64,000 nt of DNA from Siphonodentalium dalli (GCA_032622095.1 CP136063.1:276697426-276761425); one strand, 5' to 3'. Shown: positions 21,601 to 30,590, counted from the stretch's first letter. The notes: generated by a model not told the origin, from the letters alone. Numbers and translations: made by a program.

Positions 21601-22914
21601 CGCCACAATGGCGATCAAGTACTCGTAGTACCAAGCTACTATGCAGATCAAATTCTACCACTGGCCCATGACATACCAGCTTCAGGGCACCAAGGAATAG
21701 TACGAACACGCTCCCGGGTGAGGGCAAATTACTATTGGTATGGTATCTCAAATGACATCAAAACTTTTGTAGAATCTTGCCCTCAGTGCAATCAGGGTAA
21801 AAAAACAACTCGCCACGCAAGGTGGGAGCAGGTACAGTACCATGCAGGGGTACCTATGGAGCGTGTCCATCTAGATTTTCTTGGGCCGTTACCTCTCAGT
21901 CACGATGGAAATCGTTACATTTTAATGATGGTTGACCAATTCTCGAAGTGGGTGGAATGCATACCACTGCCGGACCAGACCGCAGAAACTGCCGCAATGG
22001 CAGCTGTGGATCAGTTTTTCTCCAGGTTCGGATGCCCACTACAAATCTTCACTGACCAAGGCGCCTGTTTCGAGAGCAAACTGTTCACCGCAATGTGTGA
22101 ATTACTCCAAATACACAAGGCACGCACAACGCCTTACCGGCCTTCGTCTAATGGGGCTGTCGAACGCCAGAATCGGACTTTAATGAATGCAGTTCGATGT
22201 TATGTGGACAGGTCTCAGAAAAACTGGGACAAATACCTGCCACAGCTGGCCGGGGCCCTTCGGTCATCTGTTCATCGGTTGACTGGTCAGACTCCCAACA
22301 AGTTAATGTTGGGACGAGAAGTCAACCATCCATCTGATCTGGTTTTTAATTTCAAGCAAACAGAAAGAGCCGAAAACATTCCTCAGTACATCCAGGGGCT
22401 TGAAAAAGAGACCAAACGATGCCACCAACTGGCCCGGGAGTCGTTAAAGACAGCAACTGCGAAAATGAAACGGGACTATGATGTCACTATGCTAAAGCAT
22501 AGTTACAAAGTAGGCGATCCCGTTTATTTGTTAGATACGGCAACCAAAAAGGGCCGAAACCGGAAACTATCTCCTTTTTGGAAGGGGCCGGGAGTAGTGG
22601 GCGAAGTGTATACCCCTTACTTGTTCAAGGTCCTTTTCCGGAACTCAATAGTGGTGGCTAATCATGATCGGCTCAAAAAGTGCCATGACAAAACACATCC
22701 ACCGTGGCTGGCCAAATGCCTGAACCTTTTTCTCACAACGGGGGAACTCTCTATGGTAAAGTCAAACGGGATCTATTGCCTGTGCCGCAAAGGTCGACAG
22801 GGCCAATTCATGATCCAATGCGATTACTGCAAAGAGTGGTACCATGGGGGATGTGTAAACATTACGCCCGAAGAAGGGGAATCAATGGACGAATACCGGT
22901 GCCCACAATGCTAG
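18556..22914 (+). CDS. pol: Pol polyprotein: protease, RT, RNase H, integrase, PHD finger
   Basis: The frame is open from 18556 to the TAG at 22912-22914, in -1 relation to gag and overlapping its last 17 codons or so, so Gag-Pol is probably made by -1 frameshifting; there is no ATG at its beginning. Numbering from the TTG codon at 18685: protease with active-site DTAAD at 28-32; reverse transcriptase with PFGLSGSPFTWCR and YIDD at 502-505; RNase H with LDTDAS near 648 and RTDHNSLKWL; integrase zinc-binding H995-x6-H1002-x29-C1032-x2-C1035; catalytic triad D1064, D1124, E1160 (D-x35-E spacing). The tail has a GPY/F-like segment (FWKGPGVVGEVY) and then, in place of a chromodomain, a complete C4HC3 PHD finger at 1365-1409: C-x-C-x11-C-x2-C-x4-H-x2-C-x15-C-x2-C, ending at the last residue. 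All catalytic residues are present. Confidence 0.95.
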   Translation, partial: DTSKILVTNKLQGVGGIGLTLDPNTNTDLEINPTDISFNDLPELTIQRVKSHSAIEIPISVAGTATRAIVDTAADVTILSDKLFSELQPTPKIIRNLKFNTAARDGQMMGSLVGPVSIKVGGLEVEERVYVAPIEDTMLLGIDFLKKHQAKIDVQKGSISLGKYDVPTVSGGDPEVAIIARVTVSKGTIIPPQSVVWLQCDIHPPMANFMLEPRMLDSIFMLPSLHHGDKPKVCFINPNNHPVRLFKSQHVADASEIDSILADRDKLDRHNDLDQNRSEEPINSSMSPMAAATVAMVSSGGDQPERQGESQSRVGATPATGEDPIPDKHTILSKIPERLQDLFKESTKLITEPYISQLADLLVEFQDVFARDEFDLGNFREIEHCIDTGEARPVRQPMRRTPMHFVDKEEAHLKKLLASKVIEPSLSEWVSPPVLVKKRDSTVRWCIDFRLVNAVTTKETYPLPRIDECLDTLSGNLWFGKADCMAAYHQVYVREADRCKTAFQTKYGSFQFVKMPFGLSGSPFTWCRVIDMVLQGLNWDICLGYIDDVVINGVSESVHLENLTKVLSRFRKYDLKLKPSKCVFFQQTIEFLGRIVSRTGVQMSDSSIEIVQNWPEPTCTREVESFCGLTNYHRSFIRNYAEIAQPLYSITGKHKFHWGQEQQSAFDNLKVALTSPPLLALPNRTDMLILDTDASCHSIGAELLQLQNGEERVVAFGSFSLTPQQTKYCTTRRELLAVVRFTRQFRHYLLGKPFLLRTDHNSLKWLMNFKDPQNQLARWLEELSRYDMVIEHRPGVKHANADTMSRRPQDVTCPLYVAGCNLSNLPCGGCKYCQRLHTSWAKFEEDVDFVVPLAQGSVQFSEIGHDTPTVAKLSSLEASGADDIIALPWDSDKDWVDTQENIGSICPASGWTHTHLMLNYSPGREQAIPIRQTTSPEDTLGTQATGDPPLLSDIGSREDLATVQQLDPDLGPIFTWLEVGNEPSEGELFLGSQTTKYIWVNRKRFLIKDGLLYKIRHNGDQVLVVPSYYADQILPLAHDIPASGHQGIVRTRSRVRANYYWYGISNDIKTFVESCPQCNQGKKTTRHARWEQVQYHAGVPMERVHLDFLGPLPLSHDGNRYILMMVDQFSKWVECIPLPDQTAETAAMAAVDQFFSRFGCPLQIFTDQGACFESKLFTAMCELLQIHKARTTPYRPSSNGAVERQNRTLMNAVRCYVDRSQKNWDKYLPQLAGALRSSVHRLTGQTPNKLMLGREVNHPSDLVFNFKQTERAENIPQYIQGLEKETKRCHQLARESLKTATAKMKRDYDVTMLKHSYKVGDPVYLLDTATKKGRNRKLSPFWKGPGVVGEVYTPYLFKVLFRNSIVVANHDRLKKCHDKTHPPWLAKCLNLFLTTGELSMVKSNGIYCLCRKGRQGQFMIQCDYCKEWYHGGCVNITPEEGESMDEYRCPQC
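22777..22911 (+). other. PHD finger at the C-terminus of Pol
   Basis: The eight zinc ligands (C1365, C1367, C1379, C1382, H1387, C1390, C1406, C1409) have textbook PHD spacing. M1376 and W1385 (FMIQCDYCKEWYH) sit where H3K4me3-reading PHD fingers of the TAF3/KDM5/CFP1 type place their cage residues. A role in steering integration to promoter-type chromatin is inferred by analogy with chromodomain integrases. Confidence 0.88.
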
Positions 22915-22920
22915 AAGAGG

Positions 22921-22934
22921 TTTTTATTTTTCAG
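22921..22934 (+). promoter_or_regulatory. Candidate splice acceptor before the third ORF
   Basis: TTTTTATTTTTCAG is a near-ideal polypyrimidine tract plus AG. The third ORF's ATG begins at 22937, two bases after the AG. It lies in the 22-nt gap between the pol stop and that ATG. Pairing with the LTR donor at 14552 is inferred. Confidence 0.6.
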
Positions 22935-22936
22935 AT

Positions 22937-25531
22937 ATGGCAGATTCAGACGCAATACTGTTGGAATCCGACGATGAGCCGACAACCGGCCGGTTGGACA
23001 TGGCGATGGATGTGGCACAGGACCTGCCTCCAGTTGACAACCGATTGGAGTGGGCAGTAAGCACGGGTAGGTTTCCAGATAATCCTACGATATCTCAAAG
23101 TGACCCTGAGCATGACAAAACCCCCTACCCCGTTTCAGGAGCCAGCGTGTCATCAATAACTGATGCAGTGTTGGCATCAACGCTGGAAAACAAATGCCCA
23201 GGGGGGTCGGTTTTGATTCGGTCTCAGGCCCCCAATGAGAACGCCACAATGGTTGGGCTCACCGACTGGTGTTCTTCCTGGGGGGGAGGTGATTTATTGG
23301 AATTATTCACCCCAGAATCTGATCTACAAGACATGCAAGTTGACCACCCAAATTCCAATCCACACAGCTATAAAAATACCCCAGACCCCAAGCCTGATGG
23401 GGATGACATAACATATTCACCACAGGCCAGGGAAATAGATTCAGTTGAGGCTGTTTTGCAAGATTTGGACAGACACATTGACCATCTGTCCCAAACTAAA
23501 CCAACTGTTTCTGTTTCAGGGCAACACACACCCAAATCTACGGCATACTCAATGAGTCATTGTCCCATCACGTCCTGCCACCAACTGGCGAAAGGGCATG
23601 TGCGCAGTCACCTTCAGGGCAAACATCTTCCTCCCCACTGGTGGCAGCCGGATCGAGGACAAGGTCCGATCCCTAAAGTTTTCAGGGACCTGATTCGACA
23701 AGACCTTTTGAGATGTGCCACAAGTCTTTGCCCAGCACAGGGCACCGAGGGCAGGTCCGAACACCAGCTGTTGCAGGACCTGTTGGCCAAATTAAATGAA
23801 ACACCGGACCGGGCGGCGATACCGGAGTCTTTCCAACTGGGCACAGAGATGAGCAAAACGCTCTCTTTGTTTGCGGAAGATCTCGGGATCGAGGTCCGCG
23901 TAGGAGGGCACCAAATTGCACCTACAATAAATTCCATCGCAGGTTTAGCTCACTGGAAAGTTTTAGTGGCAATCCTAAACAAATTGTCCGCAACTGAGCG
24001 GGCCAGGATCGAGGATTCGGTTACCTCCTTGTGGCTGATACAGATGTATAAAGACCGTATGTTCAGAGATCAGCTTAGTAGGAAAGCAGTCGTAGAGGCT
24101 CGCGGGAAGGTTGTGAAAGGGATGGCCCCCAATGAGGCTCCCGACCCGATTATTGCGGCGGTAATAATTCATAACGCTTTCATGTCGGAAGGGGAACGTG
24201 GTATCGAGGCCACAAAGAGCGCTCGGGCCACTATTCGACCTGTCAAGAGACAACGAGAGTCTGCAAAGAGCCATCGACCATCTGACCGCCCTGACAAGAG
24301 ACGTCATCGCTCCGACAGCCGGAGGGAAAGGACGGCTAAGCAGTCGCGGTCGGACCGACCATCTGGAGAGCCGAAACAACAGCAGAAGCTGGCGGCCGCA
24401 GTCTGTCCACCTAACCCAGGCCGCAAACCATCGGCATCACAGAGTAGGCCATATAGTTCGGACGGACGAGGGCGACCCACAACAACTGTGGCCCCTAAAC
24501 CTAGCCACGGCAAGGAACGCAACTTTTCAGCATCGCAAGGTAGACCAGAGCAGTCAAGGGAGCGAGGGCGACCAACAACTGGGGCACCTCAATCCCCAAG
24601 ACACAGATACACCGGAAGGGATCATTCGAGCCGGGGAGAGCATACGACAACCGTGGCTCCTCAGTCTTATCCCATGCCGGTGATACATGATGGAATAGAC
24701 AGCCATTTCCATCTGAATCGGATAAACAGTACCTTCAAGATCAAGGCCACACATCCATTGCAAGCTCTGGACCAGACCCGTCGCCGGGTCAAAGTGTCCC
24801 CTGTCGTCAATGTCATCGGAGGTGTGGCCGTTTATTGCGACCCGGAGGAATTCCCAGATCCGAGATCTCTTCGGCATGATGGTTCTTGGAAGGTGGCCAT
24901 TGGATGGCACCCCAAGAAAGCGGCACAGTGGAGTAGTAACCCGGCAGCCAGGGCTCGATTCACCAACTTGATCGGGCACCCGGAAGTCGCAGCCGTGGGA
25001 GAATTCGGCCTTGACCGGTCAAAACCCATGTCGAGGGACGAGCTGGTCAAGCAGGACGACTGTTTTGAAGAGCTCCTTAGGGCCACAACGGTTACCTCTA
25101 AGCCGCTCATCCTTCATGTTCGAGGGCCGGGTGCAGATCCATACAGTTTGGACGTGAGTTATAACGCTCTAGCGAAAGTCATTGACCACACCACAAAGGG
25201 TCAGACTATCCACCTCCATTGTTTCACGGGCACAAAGTCCCTGGTGGAATCATGGTCAAGTGCCAGACCAAACACATATTTTGGTATTACGGGAGCCTGT
25301 GCACTGTTCGACAACCGACAGTGCACAGCTGTCAGAGCAATCCGCCCCGACCGCCTACTTTTGGAGTCGGACGCGCCCCATTTTGGCACCCCTCCAAGTC
25401 GACCTCACACGACACCAGCTGTCATCGGAGAAGTCGCCACGGTCCTGGCGAGCATTTTGGAAACCACTCCAGAAGTGGTGCTGAGGAGGACAGTCCAAAA
25501 TGCGCGGGATTGCTACGGCATCCGGAACTAG
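22937..25531 (+). CDS. Third ORF: TatD-family metal-dependent nuclease with long N-terminal extension
   Basis: 864 codons from the ATG at 22937; the stop codon follows at 25532-25534. Residues 1-200 are acidic and disordered. A CPITSCHQL...HVRSHLQGKH stretch (209-230) could be a C2H2-like zinc finger. Residues of about 240-420 look helical (unrecognised). Residues of about 430-580 are strongly basic, rich in R, S, Q and P, and fit nucleic-acid binding. From 583 a full TatD domain follows with all metal ligands in order: DSHFHL (H590, H592), IGWHPK, GEFGLD (E689), LILHVRG (H727), HLHCFTGT (H761), ITGACA, LLLESDAPH (D812). TatD proteins are TIM-barrel 3'-5' DNA/RNA exonucleases or endonucleases. 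The overall plan (long disordered N-terminus plus C-terminal TatD) recalls animal TATDN2. No signal peptide or membrane segment, so it is not an envelope protein. It is probably translated from a spliced mRNA. This looks like captured host-type nuclease activity; its use in the retrotransposon cycle is unknown. Confidence 0.93.
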   Translation: MADSDAILLESDDEPTTGRLDMAMDVAQDLPPVDNRLEWAVSTGRFPDNPTISQSDPEHDKTPYPVSGASVSSITDAVLASTLENKCPGGSVLIRSQAPNENATMVGLTDWCSSWGGGDLLELFTPESDLQDMQVDHPNSNPHSYKNTPDPKPDGDDITYSPQAREIDSVEAVLQDLDRHIDHLSQTKPTVSVSGQHTPKSTAYSMSHCPITSCHQLAKGHVRSHLQGKHLPPHWWQPDRGQGPIPKVFRDLIRQDLLRCATSLCPAQGTEGRSEHQLLQDLLAKLNETPDRAAIPESFQLGTEMSKTLSLFAEDLGIEVRVGGHQIAPTINSIAGLAHWKVLVAILNKLSATERARIEDSVTSLWLIQMYKDRMFRDQLSRKAVVEARGKVVKGMAPNEAPDPIIAAVIIHNAFMSEGERGIEATKSARATIRPVKRQRESAKSHRPSDRPDKRRHRSDSRRERTAKQSRSDRPSGEPKQQQKLAAAVCPPNPGRKPSASQSRPYSSDGRGRPTTTVAPKPSHGKERNFSASQGRPEQSRERGRPTTGAPQSPRHRYTGRDHSSRGEHTTTVAPQSYPMPVIHDGIDSHFHLNRINSTFKIKATHPLQALDQTRRRVKVSPVVNVIGGVAVYCDPEEFPDPRSLRHDGSWKVAIGWHPKKAAQWSSNPAARARFTNLIGHPEVAAVGEFGLDRSKPMSRDELVKQDDCFEELLRATTVTSKPLILHVRGPGADPYSLDVSYNALAKVIDHTTKGQTIHLHCFTGTKSLVESWSSARPNTYFGITGACALFDNRQCTAVRAIRPDRLLLESDAPHFGTPPSRPHTTPAVIGEVATVLASILETTPEVVLRRTVQNARDCYGIRN

Positions 25532-25534
25532 CCG

Positions 25535-25629
25535 AGTGCTAGCCGGTCAGCCATGTACATATATTCAATTTATCATTGGTTGTAAATCCATCCCCTCAGG
25601 AAGTTCTTCAAAATTAAAAGAGGGGATGG
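25535..25629 (+). other. 3' untranslated region with polypurine tract
   Basis: The short region ends in AAAAGAGGGGATGG directly before the 3' LTR, the expected primer for plus-strand DNA synthesis. Confidence 0.75.
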
Positions 25630-25924
25630 TGTTGTGTAAATAGTCATGTGCTTGTTAAGAGTGCCCAAGGGAGGTCACTCGTGACGCCAGTTCCGACTGG
25701 GAAACGCAAACCCGGAACCAGGAGCCAGGTCTAGGAAGCGCGGGAACTGACGTCACGGCAGACGATTTCTAAATACAGACCACAGCGGCAGCTTGTTATT
25801 ACTCTGAGCAAAAGTGATCAACTAGAAGTTAATAATGATCTGGATTCACAGTTAGGTGAGTCTAGTTTACTTAACCATTGTGTAGACATTGTCTATAAGG
25901 TATAAAACACCCCTTTATACTTTA
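25630..25924 (+). repeat. 3' LTR
   Basis: 295 bp, read as identical to the 5' LTR, including the CRE (25748-25755) and the GTGAGT donor (25854 onward). It is followed by GAGG (25925-25928), the right target duplication. Confidence 0.95.
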
Positions 25925-25928
25925 GAGG
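25925..25928. other. Target-site duplication (right), GAGG
   Basis: Matches the GAGG at 14322-14325. Confidence 0.8.
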
Positions 25929-26082
25929 TACCGTATACCGTTTATGTAGGGTACATGTAATTGTGAAGTTCGCAACTCAATATGACATTATGAGAATGTA
26001 TAATGTAAGCTAAATATAGTGAAGTCCGCAATTTTATCTTAATTATAACAACACAATGAACTCCACATATTCAGTAAATTGG

Positions 26083-26358
26083 GTATCCAGCTTTTTGTTA
26101 TTTTCAGTTGGGTACCCTGCTTTTATAAAATTTACATTTGGGTAGGCCTACCCAGCTTTACGAAAGCAGTCTGCATGTCCGATGCCTACAGTTCTTCTCT
26201 GCTAGTATTGTCATTCATCATGACAAATATATATCATATACAATGTATATAAAATAAGTATTCACAAATAGTTGCTTAAATTGATTGTAGATTGCTTAAA
26301 GCTGGGTACCCAACTGAAAAAAAAGAGAAAAAAAAGCTGGGTACCCAACTGAATGAAA
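26083..26358. repeat. GGGTACCCAGCTT / AAGCTGGGTACCC repeats
   Basis: CAGTTGGGTACCC is followed much later by two tandem copies of AGCTGGGTACCCAACTGAA in inverse orientation. This small inverted-repeat element begins about 150 bp after the retroelement. Noncoding. Confidence 0.5.
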
Positions 26359-26396
26359 GGGGGTGACAGTTATCTGTTATGTTATTTTGTCATTAT

Positions 26397-27013
26397 TATA
26401 CCCCCCGCAACGAAGTTAGGGGGGGTATACTGGAGTCAGCTTGTCCGTCCGTCCGTCGTCCGTCCGTCCGTGGACACAAATTTGTCCGGAGTTTTTCTCA
26501 GTCGTTTTTTGATAAATTTCCGTGAAACTTGGCACAGACATCAACCACCATGGGAACCTGTGCACCTGCGATTATGACGTCTGTCGGACATTTTTTGGTG
26601 GAGTTATCCCCCTTTTTCAACTTAGAAACTTTGTTTGCAACATGCATAATTTTGTCCGAGCTTTTATTCCTACATTTTTCGGTCAATGTTTTTTAATCTT
26701 GGCACTGATATTTAGTACCATGGGAATCTGTGCACCTGCAATTATGACGTCTGTCCGACATTTTTTGTGTGGAGTTATTCCCCATTTTCGACTTAGAATT
26801 TTTTTTTGCAACATACATAATTTTGTCCAAGCTTTTATTCCTACAATTTTCGGTCAATAGGTTTAAGATTAGGGTTATGGTTGTACACCTGCAATGGGAA
26901 CTGTTATTTTATTATTTTAACTAAATGTTTACTGACATGTCAAACATCTTAGTATTTTTTAAAAAGGGGGGTATCCGTAGTAGTCCCATTGGGACAGTTA
27001 CACCTCTAGTTAT
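26397..27013. repeat. ATACCCCCCGC element with (CCGT)n and two 185-bp tandem units
   Basis: Starts with a CCCCCC...GGGGGGG stem, then GTCCGTCCGTCGTCCGTCCG. Two tandem units share ACCATGGGAA(C/T)CTGTGCACC and TTTTGTCC(G/A)AGCTTTTATTC. The right end is GGGGGGTATCC ... ACACCTCTAG. The frame of about 110 codons over it follows the repeat and is not a gene. Confidence 0.55.
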
Positions 27014-28098
27014 TATTAGTTTCATATTTCATATCATCAAATAAATCAAGAATGATTTAAACAATGTTTCTGTTATATATGGGGCCGACTTCTCTGGGGC
27101 CGACTTCACGTGGAGCCGACTTCTCCTGTATTCCAAGGAAATACGGCGATGACGGCATCATGACACTGGTCCAATATACTACATGTATTATACGAAACTG
27201 AGAAATGAATGTATTGGGTGTGTGTCACAGACACAGAAGTCCAGGAACATTTAAAAAAAAATTATTATGTTATTTTTAGAAGGGTCGATCACAACTCCAC
27301 ATTTTGAGGAAATCACACCAAGTTTGGCGAAAATAGCTTCAAAAACACTATTTTTTCAAAATACCAAATGCGTTGACAGCACTACCCTCTTCCTTAAATA
27401 TTAGTCTTCAAAACTAACATCCAAAAAATATAAGACAGAAAGTCCAAAAAAATCCAATCACTAAGGCCTAAAAAAAAATACCTTTGTTTCCCCTAACCCG
27501 CCCGCACCTATTAAAACCTCCTGCACCAATTTTTTTGTTCGGAAATAAAAGAAAATCGCTGCGAACGCTGTTTGTCTCAGTTCGTCACTTTATAATAGGC
27601 CCCATTTCTAATGACTCGACTTCAGACGCATCTGGCAGACCGTTGCGTGCAGTGTGTAGAGCTGGGCAGTGAAATAAAAAGCTCACTAAGAGCACGTTAT
27701 AAAACAGTTACCCCAATTTGTAAGCCTTGTATCGAAGCCGGACTTACTCCTGTGGTTGCCAGACCATATGGCAAGGCATAGGGATTTTATAATGTTTGGC
27801 AACAAACATAATTTACTGTACATCAGCATCTTGTAGCATATGTTGGTATAGGATATTTTTGATTGAATTGGTATTGAATATTAACTTTTTATTGTACTTT
27901 GTGATTTTAAATACAAATAAATACTATGCTATTCAAATCACACCTGACATTTATATATACATGGGAAAGTGAGAACTTTTGGGAGATTTCCACAAAAAAA
28001 AACAAAAAAACAAAACAAAACGGTTAACATTTAAAACTTCTAACAAATTGAGGCTTATATTCGTCTGTAATTGACATTAAAACCAATTTATTCTACAG

Positions 28099-28198
28099 GT
28101 TGGATGAGTATGACCACTGCTGTAATGTCGCGCAGAAAATTATACAAGAGATTAACAAACGCAATGAGCATCCAAGGACCAGCTCCGCCTACACAAAG
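28099..28198 (+). CDS. STX8: Syntaxin-8 exon 2
   Basis: 100 bp, acceptor TTATTCTACAG, donor GTACAT. Completes the tryptophan codon of exon 1 and encodes LDEYDHCCNVAQKIIQEIN plus KRNEHPRTSSAYTK, the first helix of the N-terminal domain. Ends in phase 0. Confidence 0.92.
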
Positions 28199-28422
28199 GT
28201 ACATGTACTAGTTTATGTGTATATCACTAATCTCATAGTGTCATGTCCATTGATGTGACTATTCCATTGAGACACACCATCAGATCAACAGTGGCTAAAA
28301 TGTCATGATGGGTTCAGCAAAATTCCTGGACAAATTTTGAAACTGACTGGATCTACTTAATCCCGGCTTGTAATAGTCAGTACATTGACTATAGAAGATG
28401 ATGACACTTACTCAAAAATGCC

Positions 28423-28870
28423 TTTAAAGGGACCCAAGGCACTCACAGTGGGTAAATGTTAAAAACAAAAATATTAGTTTCTAAAAACATCACCGCTATA
28501 AAGAACATGGATAAAGAAATAAACTTTGTTTTTTAATATTCATTATTGATAGTTCTCCAATAAAAACAATTTGTTTGTTGAAACTATTACTATGTAAACA
28601 AAACTGTTACAGTGATTTGTCAACAAACATCACTAATTGTGGAGTAACTTTAAATTTAATATTTTACTCTGAATATGATTTTCAGAATATATTTCAATGC
28701 TTTAAACCTTTTTCAAATATTTACTATCAAGTTTTGATTAAACTTTGCTTTCTTATTGGCCTATTTGGACTTTTATCGGTAATTCACTGAAACAGTAATG
28801 ATTACATAACAAAGTTTTTGACATGCAAAATCTCATTATTGGAGAGTTATTAATAATGAAATTAAGAACC
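28423..28870. repeat. Dispersed foldback repeat, second copy
   Basis: Shares TAATATTCATTATTGATAG, CTCTCCAATAA and TCATTATTGGAGAGTTATTA with the copy at 4003-4526. It starts TTTAAAGGGACCCAAGGCAC, and its terminal word GTTGTTTTATAGACTTTTA is found again near 29410. Noncoding. Confidence 0.5.
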
Positions 28871-29865
28871 AAGTCAGTCTATTTTTAGTTCAACTTGACA
28901 AAGTCATTGCAAGTTTGAGCTATTGCAATGGGTTGGTCATCTGTCATCTGTGTGCATGTGTGTGCGTTTGTCAACAAATTCCTTTGGCACAACACACAGG
29001 CCACAGCCTCATCCGATCATCATCAAACTTTATATGGATCCTCGAGGTGACCTCTAGAGCTTACCTTTTTTTTTAATTCTGTTAAAAACATGGCTATGAG
29101 TGGCCATCTTGGATTTTACTCTTTGCATGACTAAATCCTATAGATCCCTACAGGTCACATCTCTCATCCGATTATCACCAAACAATATATGGATCTTCGG
29201 GGTGACCATTAGATGGGAGCAATCAAATTTGTTTGAATTTCATTGGAAAACATGGCCGCCAGCAGCCATCTTGGATTTTACTTTATATATATCTCTTCAT
29301 GTTGACATCTAGTATTACTTAGATATTTCAACTTTCCGCATTCCTAATTGCTCCATTGACTGTAACACATGTAATTATCCCCTCTCCAATTTGAGCTTGT
29401 TGATGATGGTTGTTTTATAGACTTTTAATAAAAATACAAATTTGATGTTGTGTGCCAGCCTTGATGTTGAATTCCGAATACCAGTTAAAATGGGCATATG
29501 AATCCTGTATCAGTTACCAGAGGCATATGAATTCTGCTTACCACTTCAAACACCCAAATCCCACATTCCAGAACACGGGTTGATACCCTCTAAAAATCTA
29601 TAGTGATGGCCGATGGGAGACTACCTTGTCTCCGCTCTCCCCTGATCGTATCATGTATATCACATACAGATATATTGATGCTTCCTTTGAGTCAAATAAA
29701 AATAAAATTTGTTACCATATTTATGATGGTCTAACATGGAATCTCTAACATTTTATGCAGAAACAATCAGGCTATCAGCATTTAATAGGTGGAGAAAAGG
29801 TTTCATTGCTTTTGTATGAGGCAATCATTTTTTTATTTCCGTTTCAGTGAGTTTTCGAGAGATAT

Positions 29866-30590
29866 ATCATATATGGAGTGTATCAAATATGGAGCATATC
29901 ATATATGGAGTGTATCATACACGGTACAGGGAGTGTATCATATATAGAGGATCTCCAACTAGTTATGTTGCGATATAAGATTTTTTAAAAACGAGTTGCA
30001 TAAAATCTTATATCCCAACATAACGAGGTGAAGATCTTGTATATCACATGAAGAAAATTAGAGCTTTATGCCTTGTTAACAAATCAAAATCCTTAAAAGA
30101 ACCTGCAAAATGCATACATTTACAACTTTGGCTGAGACGCTTCACAACTGTATACAACAGTATTGCGCACTCTGGGGCTGCCGACAGAAAATATAGTCTC
30201 CCAATTTGCCTCTTTGTTTTTGTGTCTATTTTCGTTAGTGCAACGAAGTTGTACCAGAATTTAACTTTAATGAACAAAGCAATCATTTTGCATTGTCTGG
30301 TGTTGGTGTCATGCATGGCTTTTCAAAATAGTATTAATCTGCTTGAATCAATGTAAAGATGCACAGTCATTTTGTTGGCACAATGCCAAGTGATATGTAA
30401 CTAATTCGCACGCATCGCCCGAGATGCACGTACCTATTCATAACTAGTGAGAGATAAGGAATTATGTAATGGCTTTTTTAATGATATAATAGGGGTTTCA
30501 TGTGATATATGGAGTGTATCATACAGGGAGTGTATCATATAGGGAGTATATCATATAGGGAATGTATCATATATGGAGTGCATATATAGG
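29866..30590. repeat. GGAGTGTATCATA short repeats flanking a palindrome
   Basis: Blocks of imperfect GGAGTGTATCATATA tandem repeats at 29866-29945 and 30500-30585 enclose an inverted pair (ATGTTGCGATATAAGATTTT and AAATCTTATATCCCAACAT). It may be a larger element with reiterated ends. Confidence 0.5.

Larger units (their letters stand above)
14326..25924 (+). mobile_element. Complete Ty3/gypsy LTR retrotransposon with TatD nuclease ORF
   Basis: An 11,599-bp element flanked by GAGG duplications. Order: 5' LTR (14326-14620), primer-binding site, leader, gag (15176-18607), pol with PR-RT-RNaseH-IN-PHD (about 18556-22914), third ORF with TatD nuclease (22937-25534), polypurine tract, 3' LTR (25630-25924). 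The PR-RT-RH-IN order places it in Ty3/gypsy (Metaviridae-like). No frameshift or stop was seen in any ORF, and the two LTRs match base for base as read, so it is young and possibly active. Three modules are unusual for the group: helix-hairpin-helix in Gag, PHD finger on Pol and a TatD-family nuclease. Its GC content is higher than that of the surrounding intron. It is inserted in intron 1 of STX8, sense to the gene. Confidence 0.96.
13718..28098 (+). other. STX8 intron 1
   Basis: 14.4 kb, of which 11.6 kb is the LTR retrotransposon in the same orientation as the gene. Before it lie AT-rich DNA (13718-14030) and a small palindrome (14097-14198). After it lie repeats at 26083-26358 and 26397-27013, then 27014-28098, AT-rich with no supported feature apart from a GGGGCCGACTTCTC-type short tandem at about 27081-27126. 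Without the retroelement the intron would be about 2.8 kb. Confidence 0.75.

Noticed and set aside
16611-25389. Antisense and alternative frames over gag, pol and the third ORF
   Set aside because: They overlap well-supported coding frames and show no family motifs.
22937-25531. Third ORF as an envelope gene
   Set aside because: Its place and probable splicing resemble env, but there is no signal peptide, no membrane segment and no fusion peptide; the C-terminal motifs are those of TatD nucleases.
30048-30356. 102-codon plus-strand frame with a hydrophobic stretch
   Set aside because: No homologous motif recognised, no splice or promoter context, and it lies between repeat blocks in an intron.
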